Made by a program: the position numbers and the translations under genes | Shown here: in pieces, positions 42,145 through 50,144 of the stretch | Layout of the letters: each line of letters opens with the position of its first letter | Numbering within the stretch: position 1 is the first letter of the stretch | The notes under the pieces: model-generated | Database searches by the model: none | The model's input: only the letters and a program-made list of their open reading frames with translations | What the model was told of the DNA's origin: nothing | Assembly (NCBI RefSeq): GCF_001672755.1 | Contig: NZ_LZKI01000197.1 | Location: 26,282 to 90,281 of the forward strand | Direction: 5' to 3' | DNA from: Mycobacterium colombiense | GTDB taxonomy: Bacteria > Actinomycetota > Actinomycetes > Mycobacteriales > Mycobacteriaceae | DNA: 64,000 nt

Positions 42145-44267
42145 GCCTTCCCGGCCCCGCACCGCTGCGCCTGCGCGGCGGCGTCGGCCGCGGCCGCGTG
42201 CATGCCGATCGACGTCAGCTCGTCCGACACCGCTCGCAGGCCCGCGTCATCGCCGGCGGCCAGCGCGCGGGCATGGGACAGCGCGATTCTGCCTGCGACG
42301 CAGTCGATCTCGGTGCAGAGCCGGGACAAAGGATCGGCGGCCCGGGTGTCGCCGAGCCGCACGGCCTCGTGCCAGACCCGCACCGCCACGCCCCGCTGCC
42401 CGCCGCGCTCGGCCATCCTGGCAGCGTCGCGCGCGGCGGCCACCGCGCCGTGCGGGTCCCGCACCAGGGCCAGCCGCCACGCCCGCGCCACCCCGAGCTC
42501 CGGCGCGAACAGCGCCGACTTGGTGCCGTGCCGGGATTCGGCCCTGCTCAACGCCTTTGCCGCGGCGGCGGTGTCGCCCTGCTGGGCCAGCGCGGTGGCC
42601 AGCAGCGTCAGTGACAGCGGCCCCCACGAGTAACCGGTGCGCTCCAGGGTGGCGGCCGCCGGGATCAATAATGCTGCTGCAGAGGCGAATTCGCCACCGG
42701 CAATCAGCACGTGCGCCAGCAGCACCTCGCCGATCGCGCGACCCGGCTGTTGCAGTTCGGCGAAGTCGGTGAACTGCTGCGCGACCTGGCGGGCTTGCTC
42801 GGGGCGCCCCGCCATCAACAGAGCAGTGGTCTGACCCAGGCCGATGGTGAAGCGCAGCAGCCCGGGGTGTTCGGCGCTCAGGGCGCGCTGCGCGAGCGGC
42901 TCGACGTCGTCGAAGCGGCCTTCGCGCGCCGCGCACAACGCCGCCGCACTGGCCGCCCAGGCCACCGCCTGGTCGTCGGCCGCCGGCGACGCGAGGACGT
43001 CGGCGGCGACCTTCACGGCGTGCCCGACGTTGCCGGCGTTCATCGCGAAGGTCGCGCTGAGCGCGTCCAGGGTGGTCCGCGGGCCGCTATCGGCGACCCG
43101 ATTGCGCACGGTCCGCAGGAACGCGGTGGCGCGTTCGGGTTCGCTGAGCATCCAAAACTGGTTCGCCGCCCGCAGCAGTGCCCAGTCCATCAGCGCCGCC
43201 TCGGTCAACGCGGTGGAGTCGACGTCGGCCAGCACCGAATCGGCCTCCCGGCCGCGGCCCTGCCAGGCCAGGGCGTGTGCCAGCGCGAGCCGCGCCGCCA
43301 ACCCGCCGGAGCGCTGCAGCGCCGACCGGGCCAGCCGTTCGCCCAGCGCCAGGTCACCGAGCCGCAGCGCCTGCTGGGCGGCGGCGACGACGTCGGCGAC
43401 CCGCGGGGGAGTGTCGCTGTCCAGCGCCAGCGACACCAGCCGCAACCGGTCACTGAGATGCTCGGACGGCCACTGCGACAGCAGCGTGACCAGGTCGGTA
43501 CGCCGTTGCCGGGCGTCCTCGGGGTCGAGCGCGGCCCGCGTCCGCTCGGCGAACAGCGGATGGGCCGTATAGACGACCGGGTCGTGCGACGACCCGCCCC
43601 GCACCCGGGTCTCCGCGGCGCCCCACGTCACCGCGTCGGCCACCGCGCCGTCGCCGGCGAGCGCGGTCAGGTCGGCGACCGAGAGCGGCTCCGCGATGGC
43701 GAGATACTCCAGCACCGACCGCGCCGCCGCGGGAAGCTCGGCGAGGAACGTGTTGATCTCCGCCGGCGCGGTCGCCCCGCCGGGCCGTTCGATGTCGATC
43801 CGGGTGAGCAGGCCGTCGCTCCACAGCGCCGTGATCGCCTCGGGGGCGGAATCGGCTTGCGCCGTGACGATGAGCCGTCCCGCGCCGTCGCGCGCCAGCT
43901 GGTAGACCAGCGTGGCCGACAGCACGTCCAGGTATTGGGCATCGTCGACGATCAGCAGGAGGTCGTCGCCGCCCAGCGATGCCCGCGCGGCCCGCAACAG
44001 CGCGGCCGGCTTGCCGAGGTCGGCGATCTCCACCAAATGGCTGAAAGCCCCGAACGGGACCGCGCGTTCGGTCGGGGTGCCGGTGACCCAGCGGACGAGC
44101 GTATTCGGGTGCAGGCCGGCGAACCGCTCCGCCGCCACCCGGGCCAGTGTGGATTTGCCGACGCCGTCGGGTCCCAGCACCACCGCCCCGCGCGCCCCGT
44201 CAGCCAACGCCGCATCCAGCCGCTCTGAGGCCGTCGCGTGTTGGGGGACGTTCCATCGAATCGGCAC
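42141..44267 (-). CDS. ATPase/TPR-like signal protein resembling LAL regulators, no LuxR HTH (Rv1204c-like)
   Basis: Protein of 708 residues. The N-terminal third is a STAND/AAA-type ATPase: Walker A is GPDGVGKST and Walker B is LLLIVDDAQYLD. The remaining ~450 residues are Ala/Leu-rich helical repeats like the TPR region of MalT/LAL regulators. LAL proteins end in a LuxR helix-turn-helix, but this one stops at ...DAAAQAQRCGAGKA without one. It matches Rv1204c by position, which is recorded as shorter (562 residues). TAAAAT (44274-44279, reverse strand) is 6 nt before the GTG, giving a leaderless start. Function is unknown; a signalling or scaffold role is inferred. Confidence 0.8.
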   Translation of the reverse strand: MPIRWNVPQHATASERLDAALADGARGAVVLGPDGVGKSTLARVAAERFAGLHPNTLVRWVTGTPTERAVPFGAFSHLVEIADLGKPAALLRAARASLGGDDLLLIVDDAQYLDVLSATLVYQLARDGAGRLIVTAQADSAPEAITALWSDGLLTRIDIERPGGATAPAEINTFLAELPAAARSVLEYLAIAEPLSVADLTALAGDGAVADAVTWGAAETRVRGGSSHDPVVYTAHPLFAERTRAALDPEDARQRRTDLVTLLSQWPSEHLSDRLRLVSLALDSDTPPRVADVVAAAQQALRLGDLALGERLARSALQRSGGLAARLALAHALAWQGRGREADSVLADVDSTALTEAALMDWALLRAANQFWMLSEPERATAFLRTVRNRVADSGPRTTLDALSATFAMNAGNVGHAVKVAADVLASPAADDQAVAWAASAAALCAAREGRFDDVEPLAQRALSAEHPGLLRFTIGLGQTTALLMAGRPEQARQVAQQFTDFAELQQPGRAIGEVLLAHVLIAGGEFASAAALLIPAAATLERTGYSWGPLSLTLLATALAQQGDTAAAAKALSRAESRHGTKSALFAPELGVARAWRLALVRDPHGAVAAARDAARMAERGGQRGVAVRVWHEAVRLGDTRAADPLSRLCTEIDCVAGRIALSHARALAAGDDAGLRAVSDELTSIGMHAAAADAAAQAQRCGAGKA

Positions 44268-44273
44268 TGCCGA

Positions 44274-44279
44274 ATTTTA
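44274..44279 (-). promoter_or_regulatory. Leaderless-type -10 box for the Rv1204c-like gene
   Basis: Reverse-strand TAAAAT, one base from the TATAAT consensus, is 6 nt upstream of the GTG at 44267. It faces the LOG promoter (44342-44347) in an 88-bp divergent gap. Confidence 0.6.
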
Positions 44280-44341
44280 TGGTGCGAGGGCGGGGCGGCA
44301 GGGCGAAAGCCCCAGATATGACGGGCCGTATGCGGGTGGTC

Positions 44342-44347
44342 TACCTT
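44342..44347 (+). promoter_or_regulatory. -10 box for LOG gene
   Basis: TACCTT lies 8 nt before the ATG at 44356. GGCGGA in the spacer could act as a weak ribosome site if transcription starts a few bases earlier. Confidence 0.45.
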
Positions 44348-44355
44348 TGGCGGAT

Positions 44356-44919
44356 ATGCCCGGCCGACGCGCTTCGTCCAGCGAGTGGTCGGTGTGTGTG
44401 TACTGCGCATCCGGCCCGCGGCATCCCGAATTGCTCGGAGTCGCTGCGGAACTCGGCGAGGCGATCGCCGAGCGCGGCTGGACGCTGGTGTGGGGTGGGG
44501 GCCGGGTGTCGGCGATGGGCGCGGTGGCGAGCGCGGCGCGCGCCCGCGGCGGCCGGACCGTCGGCATCATTCCCAAGATCCTGATGCGCCGCGAGATCGC
44601 CGACGCGGACGCCGACGAGCTGATCGTCAGCGACACCATGCACGAGCGCAAGCAACTCATGGAAGACCGCGCCGACGCATTCGTCGTGCTGCCGGGCGGC
44701 CTCGGCACCCTCGACGAGTTGCTTGACGCGTGGACGACGGCCTTCCTCGGCCTGCACGACAAACCCATCGTGCTGCTGGATCCCTTCGGTCACTACGAAG
44801 GGCTGTGGACGTGGTTGTGCGGATTGCTGGACAGCGGTTACATCTCCCAGGTGGCGATGGACCGGTTGGTGCTGGTCGACAAGGTGAGTGCGGCGCTGGA
44901 AGCGTGCGCACCCGGCTGA
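44356..44919 (+). CDS. LOG-family cytokinin riboside 5'-monophosphate phosphoribohydrolase
   Basis: Enzyme of 187 residues, the same length as Rv1205. It releases free cytokinin bases from N6-modified AMP and belongs to the lysine-decarboxylase-like Rossmann fold. The hallmark PGGLGTLDE is present, as are VYCASGPRHPELLG at the N-terminus, WGGGRVSAMG for nucleotide binding and MHERKQLM with the catalytic Arg. In M. tuberculosis Rv1205 is a proteasome substrate whose accumulation raises aldehydes and nitric-oxide sensitivity. ATG at 44356 agrees with family N-termini; the frame opens far upstream but that part is antisense to another gene. Confidence 0.93.
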   Translation: MPGRRASSSEWSVCVYCASGPRHPELLGVAAELGEAIAERGWTLVWGGGRVSAMGAVASAARARGGRTVGIIPKILMRREIADADADELIVSDTMHERKQLMEDRADAFVVLPGGLGTLDELLDAWTTAFLGLHDKPIVLLDPFGHYEGLWTWLCGLLDSGYISQVAMDRLVLVDKVSAALEACAPG

Positions 44920-44993
44920 GGCCGCCGACGGGTTTGCCACCCCTACTAGGCTGTCCGCCGAGCTTGACTTTGGAAACGAATCGAGGGGATCAC

Positions 44994-46772
44994 GTGTCCG
45001 ATCGTGACGGGGGAGCGCGCACGGCGGTCAAACTGACCGACATCGCATTTCGGGCACCGGCCGTGCTGGCCGACCTGCCGGTGATCATGCGCGGCGCGAT
45101 GACCGGGCTGCTGGCCCAGCCGGGCTCCAGGAGATCGATCGGCACGGTGTTCCAGGAGCGGGCCGCCCGTTACGGCGACCGGATCTTCCTGCGCATGGGC
45201 GACCAGCAACTGACGTACCGCGACGCCAACGCGGCCGCCAACCGGTACGCCGCCGTGCTGGCGGCGCGCGGCGTCGGCCAGGGTGACGTCGTCGCCATCA
45301 TGCTGCGCAACTCGCCCAACACCGTGCTGGCCATGCTGGCCGCGGTCAAGTGCGGCGCGGTCGCCGGCATGCTCAACTACCACCAGCGCGGTGAGGTGCT
45401 CGCACACAGCCTCGGCCTGCTGGACGCCAAGGTGCTCATCGCCGAGACCGATCTGGTCAGCGCCGTGGCCGAGTGCGGCGGCTCGGGCAGCACCGAGACG
45501 CTGACCGTCGAGGACCTGGAGCGGTTCGCGGTGAGCGCGCCGGCCACCAACCCCGCCTCGGCGTCGGCCGTGCACGCCAGAGACACCGCGTTCTACATCT
45601 TCACCTCGGGCACAACGGGATTCCCGAAGGCCAGCGTCATGACGCACCTGCGGTGGCTCAAGGCGCTCGCGGCGTTCGGCGGGATCGGGTTGCGGCTCAA
45701 GAGCTCCGACACGCTCTACTGCTGCCTGCCGCTGTACCACAACAACGCGCTGACGGTGGCGCTGTCGTCGGTGATCAACTCGGGGGCGACGCTCGCGCTG
45801 GGCAAGTCGTTCTCGGCGTCGAAGTTCTGGGACGACGTGATCGCCAACGAGGCCACCGCGTTCATCTACATCGGCGAGGTGTGCCGGTACCTGCTCAACC
45901 AGCCGGCCAAGCCGACCGACCGCGCGCACAAGGTGCGTGTGATCGCCGGAAACGGGCTGCGCCCGGAGATCTGGGACGAGTTCACCAAGCGATTCGGCAT
46001 CGCCCGAGTGTGCGAGTTCTACGCCTCCAGTGAAGGCAACGCGGCATTCATCAACGTCTTCAACGTGCCCCGCTCCACTGGCGTCTTCCCGATGCCGCTG
46101 GCCTACGTCGAGTACGACCCCGATACCGGCGCCCCGCTGCGCGACGACGACGGGCGGGTCCGCCGGGTGCCGGCCGGCGAGCCCGGTTTGTTGCTCAGCC
46201 CGGTCAACCGGCTGCAGCCGTTCGACGGCTACACCGACAAGGAGTCGAGCGAAAAGAAGTTGGTGCGCAACGCCTTTCGTGAGGGCGACTGCTGGTTCAA
46301 CACCGGCGACGTGATGAGCCCGCAGGGCATGGGGCACGCCGCGTTCGTCGACCGGCTCGGCGACACCTTCCGGTGGAAGGGCGAGAACGTCGCCACCACG
46401 CAGGTCGAGGCGGCGCTGGCGTCCGACGACTCCGTCGAGGACTGCACGGTCTTCGGGGTCGAGGTGCCGCGCACCGGCGGGCGCGCCGGGATGGCCGCGG
46501 TCAAGCTCCGCGGCGGCGCCGAGTTCGACGGGCAGTCGCTGGCCCGCTCCGTGTACGACCAGCTGCCCGTCTACGCGCTGCCGCTGTTCGTGCGGGTGGT
46601 GGAGTCCATCGAGCAGACCACGACCTTCAAGAGCCGCAAGGTGGAGCTGCGCGAGCAGGCCTACGGTTCGGACGTGGAGGACCCGCTGTACGTGCTGGCC
46701 GGGCGCGACGAGGGCTACGTGCCCTACTACGACGAATACCCGGGCGAAGTGGCCGAGGGCAAACGCCCCTAG
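44994..46772 (+). CDS. fadD6: Very-long-chain acyl-CoA synthetase FadD6
   Basis: FATP-type acyl-CoA synthetase of 592 residues matching Rv1206. Motifs: FYIFTSGTTGFPKASVMTH (P-loop), FYASSEGNAAFINVFNVP, CWFNTGDVM and RTGGRAGMAA, with TTTFKSRKVELREQAYG at the C-terminus. A hydrophobic N-terminal portion suggests membrane association during fatty acid uptake and activation. GTG at 44994 is preceded by GAGGGG (about 8 nt). A TAGGCT box at 44947-44952 would give a leader of roughly 35 nt. The repeat element at 46778-46851 follows the stop. Confidence 0.93.
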   Translation: MSDRDGGARTAVKLTDIAFRAPAVLADLPVIMRGAMTGLLAQPGSRRSIGTVFQERAARYGDRIFLRMGDQQLTYRDANAAANRYAAVLAARGVGQGDVVAIMLRNSPNTVLAMLAAVKCGAVAGMLNYHQRGEVLAHSLGLLDAKVLIAETDLVSAVAECGGSGSTETLTVEDLERFAVSAPATNPASASAVHARDTAFYIFTSGTTGFPKASVMTHLRWLKALAAFGGIGLRLKSSDTLYCCLPLYHNNALTVALSSVINSGATLALGKSFSASKFWDDVIANEATAFIYIGEVCRYLLNQPAKPTDRAHKVRVIAGNGLRPEIWDEFTKRFGIARVCEFYASSEGNAAFINVFNVPRSTGVFPMPLAYVEYDPDTGAPLRDDDGRVRRVPAGEPGLLLSPVNRLQPFDGYTDKESSEKKLVRNAFREGDCWFNTGDVMSPQGMGHAAFVDRLGDTFRWKGENVATTQVEAALASDDSVEDCTVFGVEVPRTGGRAGMAAVKLRGGAEFDGQSLARSVYDQLPVYALPLFVRVVESIEQTTTFKSRKVELREQAYGSDVEDPLYVLAGRDEGYVPYYDEYPGEVAEGKRP

Positions 46773-46777
46773 GGCGC

Positions 46778-46851
46778 AGTGTGCGCTGACGGCGTCGCGT
46801 GTGCGCTCATGGCGACGACACGCCGCAATAGCGCGCCCTGGGCGCACACTC
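46778..46851. repeat. GTGTGCGCT / CGCACACTC intergenic repeat element
   Basis: GTGTGCGCT occurs at 46779-46787 and 46799-46807, exactly 20 bp apart, followed by an inverted CGCACACTC at 46843-46851. The element at 21905-21978 has the same parts and the same 20-bp phasing in mirror order. It sits between fadD6 and folP2, right after a stop codon. Confidence 0.55.
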
Positions 46852-46898
46852 GATCCCCCAGGCCCGCGGGCGGCGCGGCGACCGGGCACCATAGACGT

Positions 46899-47774
46899 GT
46901 GCAGTCAACTCTGTGCGGCCGCCCGGTCGCGGGCGATCGTGCGCTGATCATGGCGATCATCAACCGCACCCCGGACTCGTTCTATGACAAGGGTGCGACC
47001 TTCAGCGACGAGGCCGCCAGGGCGGCCGTGCACCAGGCCGTCGCCGACGGGGCCGACGTCATCGACGTCGGCGGCGTCAAGGCCGGCCCCGGCCAAGAGG
47101 TCGACGCCGACACCGAGATCGCGCGGCTGGTGCCCTTCATCGAATGGCTGCGCGACGCCTACCCCGACCAGCTGATCAGCGCCGATACCTGGCGCTCGGA
47201 GGTCGCCAAGGTGGCCTGCGCAGCCGGCGCGGACCTGATCAACGACACCTGGGGCGGCATCGACCCGGCGCTCCCGGCGGTGGCCGCCGAGTTCGGGGCG
47301 GGCCTGGTCTGTTCGCACACCGGCAACGCGCTGCCGCGCACGCGGCCCTTCCGGGTGAACTACGGCACCACCACCCGCGGCGTGGTGGACGATGTCATCG
47401 CCCAGGTCACCACGGCCGCCGAGCGGGCGGTGGCGTGCGGGGTGGCCCGCGACCGGGTGCTGATCGACCCCACCCACGACTTCGGCAAGAACACCTTCCA
47501 CGGGCTGCTGCTGTTACGCCACGTGAGCGATCTTGTTAATACCGGGTGGCCCGTGCTCATGGCTTTGAGCAATAAGGACTTCGTCGGGGAGACTCTGGGT
47601 GTGGAACTGACCGAGCGGCTCGAGGGAACGCTGGCCGCCACCGCGCTGGCAGCCGCCGCGGGTGCGCGCATGTTCCGCGTGCACCAGGTCGCGGCCACCC
47701 GCCGGGTGCTGGAAATGGTGGCCTCGATCCAGGGAATCCGCCCGCCGGCGCGCACGGTGAGGGGGCTGGCATGA
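46899..47774 (+). CDS. folP2: Dihydropteroate synthase homologue FolP2
   Basis: TIM-barrel protein of 291 residues matching Rv1207. It has the pterin-binding pattern of DHPS: MAIINRTPDSFYDKG, DGADVIDVGGVKAGPG, DLINDTWGG, and LIDPTHDFGKNTFH. Mycobacterial FolP2 is reported to lack normal DHPS activity, folP1 being the functional enzyme, so its role is uncertain; linkage to gpgS hints at another pathway. GTG at 46899 is chosen because the conserved sequence begins STLCGRPVAGDRALIM; an in-frame ATG at 46809 lies inside the intergenic repeat. The stop overlaps gpgS (ATGA). Confidence 0.87.
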   Translation: MQSTLCGRPVAGDRALIMAIINRTPDSFYDKGATFSDEAARAAVHQAVADGADVIDVGGVKAGPGQEVDADTEIARLVPFIEWLRDAYPDQLISADTWRSEVAKVACAAGADLINDTWGGIDPALPAVAAEFGAGLVCSHTGNALPRTRPFRVNYGTTTRGVVDDVIAQVTTAAERAVACGVARDRVLIDPTHDFGKNTFHGLLLLRHVSDLVNTGWPVLMALSNKDFVGETLGVELTERLEGTLAATALAAAAGARMFRVHQVAATRRVLEMVASIQGIRPPARTVRGLA

Positions 47775-48778
47775 CCGCATCGGATCTGTTCGCCGGCGAC
47801 CTCGCCAAGGACAGGGCGCTCGCCGCCCGGCCCGGAGACGTGTGGCTGGCCAACGACAGGCGGAACCGGCCCAGCTGGACCATCGCCGAACTCGAAGCCG
47901 CGAAGGCCGGGCGGACCATCTCGGTGGTGCTGCCGGCCCTCAACGAGGAAGAAACCGTCGAGTCGGTGATCGAAAGCATCTCACCGCTGGTCGATGGGCT
48001 GGTCGACGAGCTGATCGTGCTTGATTCGGGCTCGACCGACGACACCGGGATCCGCGCCGTTGCCGCGGGCGCCCGCGTCGTCAGCCGCGAGCAGGCCCTA
48101 CCCGAGGTGCCGATACGTCCCGGGAAGGGCGAGGCGTTGTGGCGCTCGCTGGCGGCCACCAGAGGCGACATCGTGGTGTTCGTCGACTCCGACCTGATCG
48201 ACCCGCACCCGATGTTCGTGCCGTGGCTGGTCGGCCCGATGCTCACCGGCGACGGCATTCACCTGGTCAAAAGCTTCTACCGACGGCCCCTGCGGGGCAG
48301 CGAGCTCAGCGATGTCGGCGACGTCGGCGGCGACGTCAGCGCCACCGGCGGCGGGCGCGTCACCGAGCTGGTGGCCCGTCCGTTGCTTGCGGCGCTGCGT
48401 CCGGAGCTGGGCTGCGTGGTGCAGCCGCTGGGCGGCGAATACGCGGCCAGCCGCGAGCTGCTGACCTCGCTGCCGTTCGCGCCCGGCTACGGCGTCGAGA
48501 TCGGCCTGCTGGTGGACACCTTCGACCGGCTGGGCCTGGACGCGATCGCGCAGGTCAACCTGGGCGTGCGCGCGCACCGCAACCGGCCGCTGGCCGAGCT
48601 CGGCGTGATGAGCCGGCAGATCATCGCGACCCTGCTGTCGCGCTGCGGCGTCCCGGACTCCGGCGTCGGGCTGACCCAGTTCGTCGCCGACGGCCCCGAC
48701 TTTCAGGGCTACACCCAGCGCACCTCGCCGGTGTCGCTCGCGGACCGGCCGCCGATGCAGGTGCTCAGGCCCCGGTAG
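47771..48778 (+). CDS. gpgS: Glucosyl-3-phosphoglycerate synthase GpgS
   Basis: GT81 retaining glycosyltransferase of 335 residues (Rv1208 type), transferring glucose from UDP-glucose (or ADP-glucose) to 3-phosphoglycerate, the first step of methylglucose lipopolysaccharide synthesis. GT-A motifs: VVLPALNEEETV, LDSGSTDDT, and the metal-binding VDSDLIDPHP with Asp139 and Asp141. The SATGGGRVTELVARPLL acceptor region and GYGVEIGLL are conserved. The ATG overlaps the folP2 stop, so both are coupled. glgM and glgC, which control the ADP-glucose pool, lie 1.4-3.9 kb downstream. Confidence 0.93.
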   Translation: MTASDLFAGDLAKDRALAARPGDVWLANDRRNRPSWTIAELEAAKAGRTISVVLPALNEEETVESVIESISPLVDGLVDELIVLDSGSTDDTGIRAVAAGARVVSREQALPEVPIRPGKGEALWRSLAATRGDIVVFVDSDLIDPHPMFVPWLVGPMLTGDGIHLVKSFYRRPLRGSELSDVGDVGGDVSATGGGRVTELVARPLLAALRPELGCVVQPLGGEYAASRELLTSLPFAPGYGVEIGLLVDTFDRLGLDAIAQVNLGVRAHRNRPLAELGVMSRQIIATLLSRCGVPDSGVGLTQFVADGPDFQGYTQRTSPVSLADRPPMQVLRPR

Positions 48779-48837
48779 GCCCCGGCGCGGTCACGCTGAG
48801 CGTCGCCGTGTCGGTGGCATAGGGCAGTATCGACCAC

Positions 48838-49197
48838 GTGGCGTTGGTGTTGCTGTACCTGGTGGTCCTGGTGCTGGTGGCGATCGTCCTGTTCGGCGCG
48901 GCCAGCCTGTTGTTCGGTCGCGGCGAGCAGCTGCCGCCCCTGCCCCGGGGGACGACGGCCACCGTGCTGCCCGCGTTCGGAGTGACCGGCTCCGACGTCG
49001 ACGCCGTCAAGTTCACTCAGGTCCTGCGCGGTTACAAGACCAGTGAGGTGGACTGGGTGCTGGATCGGCTGGCGCGCGAGCTGGAGGCGCTGCGCGGCCA
49101 GCTGGCCGCGGTGCACGCCGCGCCGGCCGCCGGGCGGGGGGCCGAGGGCGAACCCGGGGAACCCGACGACGGTGAGGATCGTCAGGACTTGGTGTGA
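48838..49197 (+). CDS. Small membrane protein with DivIVA-like motif (Rv1209-like)
   Basis: Protein of 119 residues with one N-terminal membrane segment (LLYLVVLVLVAIVLFGAASLL) and a short cytosolic part containing VLRGYKTSEVDWVLDRLARELEALR, the DivIVA-domain repeat motif followed by a coiled-coil-prone helix. It resembles Rv1209. The acidic tail is low complexity. The GTG overlaps nothing upstream but the gene's stop overlaps the tag start (GTGA at 49194-49197). A role at the membrane or the cell pole is inferred from the motif. Confidence 0.85.
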   Translation: MALVLLYLVVLVLVAIVLFGAASLLFGRGEQLPPLPRGTTATVLPAFGVTGSDVDAVKFTQVLRGYKTSEVDWVLDRLARELEALRGQLAAVHAAPAAGRGAEGEPGEPDDGEDRQDLV

Positions 49198-49775
49198 GTG
49201 AAGACGAGCTGGTTCGCTGCAGCTGGGCGACCGTGCGACCCGGACCCGATTTCGAGCTCTATCGCGACTACCACGACCGCGAATGGGGCCAACCGGTGCG
49301 CGACGGGGTCGCGTTGTTCGAGCGGATGAGCCTGGAGGCCTTTCAAAGCGGCCTGTCATGGCTGATCATTCTGCGGAAGCGGGAGAATTTCCGGCGTGCG
49401 TTCGCGCGGTTCGACATCGCCGAGGTCGCCGAGTACACCGACGCCGACGTGCAGCGGCTGATGGCCGATCAGGGAATCGTGCGCAACCGCGCCAAGATTG
49501 AGTCGACGATCGCCAACGCCCGGGCCGCCGCTGAGCTGGGAACTCCGGCGGACCTGGCGGACCTGCTGTGGTCGTTTGCGCCGTCGCCGCGGTCCCGGCC
49601 GGCCGACCCCTCCCAAATCCCCTCGGCCACTGACGAATCGAAGGCCATGGCTCGTGAACTCAAGCGGCGCGGCTTCCGCTTCGTCGGCCCGACCACCGCC
49701 TATGCGCTGATGCAGGCGACCGGCATGGTCGACGACCATATTCGCGGTTGCTGGGTGCCCGCCACCGCCCGCTGA
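49194..49775 (+). CDS. tag: 3-methyladenine DNA glycosylase I (Tag)
   Basis: Base-excision repair glycosylase of 193 residues (Rv1210, TagA) removing 3-methyladenine from alkylated DNA. Zinc-binding residues expected in this family are visible: Cys9 in RCSWA, His27 in DYHDREWG, and the C-terminal pair in VDDHIRGCW. The helix-hairpin-helix region FFRRAFARFD-like and GLSWLIILRKRENFR are typical. It is coupled to the DivIVA-like gene by a GTGA overlap, with no functional link known. Confidence 0.93.
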   Translation: MSEDELVRCSWATVRPGPDFELYRDYHDREWGQPVRDGVALFERMSLEAFQSGLSWLIILRKRENFRRAFARFDIAEVAEYTDADVQRLMADQGIVRNRAKIESTIANARAAAELGTPADLADLLWSFAPSPRSRPADPSQIPSATDESKAMARELKRRGFRFVGPTTAYALMQATGMVDDHIRGCWVPATAR

Positions 49776-49941
49776 GCACACAGTTGTGGGTCTTTGTACA
49801 AGTGGTGACCTGGATAGGGAACAATGGAGGGGTGATAACGCAGTTCGATGCCGGGCATGGCTTGAAGTTCGCTGGCGGGGCATGCTCGGCGCCGACCAGG
49901 TCCGCACGGGCGGGCCAGCTCGAACCTGGAGGGAGCACTCG

Positions 49942-50115
49942 ATGGCGGCGATGAAGCCCCGGACCGGAGACGGTCCTCTGGAAGCAACAAAGGAGGGGCG
50001 CGGCATCGTGATGCGGGTACCACTTGAGGGAGGCGGTCGACTGGTCGTCGAGCTGACGCCCGACGAAGCGGCTGCCCTCGGTGACGAACTCAAGGGCGTC
50101 ACGAGCTCCAGCTAG
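49942..50115 (+). CDS. DUF3117 small protein (Rv1211-like)
   Basis: Protein of 57 residues, MAAMKPRTGDGPLEATKEG at the start and GGRLVVELTPDEAAALGDEL in the second half. I recognise it as DUF3117, a very well conserved short actinobacterial protein of unknown function. GGAGGGA at 49928-49934, 7 nt upstream, fixes the ATG; an open frame continues upstream to 49786 without similarity. The 166-bp gap before it includes an AT-rich stretch (49790-49825) that may hold its promoter. It converges on glgM with 29 bp between stops. Confidence 0.88.
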   Translation: MAAMKPRTGDGPLEATKEGRGIVMRVPLEGGGRLVVELTPDEAAALGDELKGVTSSS

Positions 50116-50144
50116 GGCTTGCCGCCGAACGGATGTCGTCGGTG

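Noticed and set aside
44946..46892. 648-residue open frame on the minus strand
   Set aside because: Antisense to fadD6, no domain, and the fadD6 frame matches its family along its whole length.
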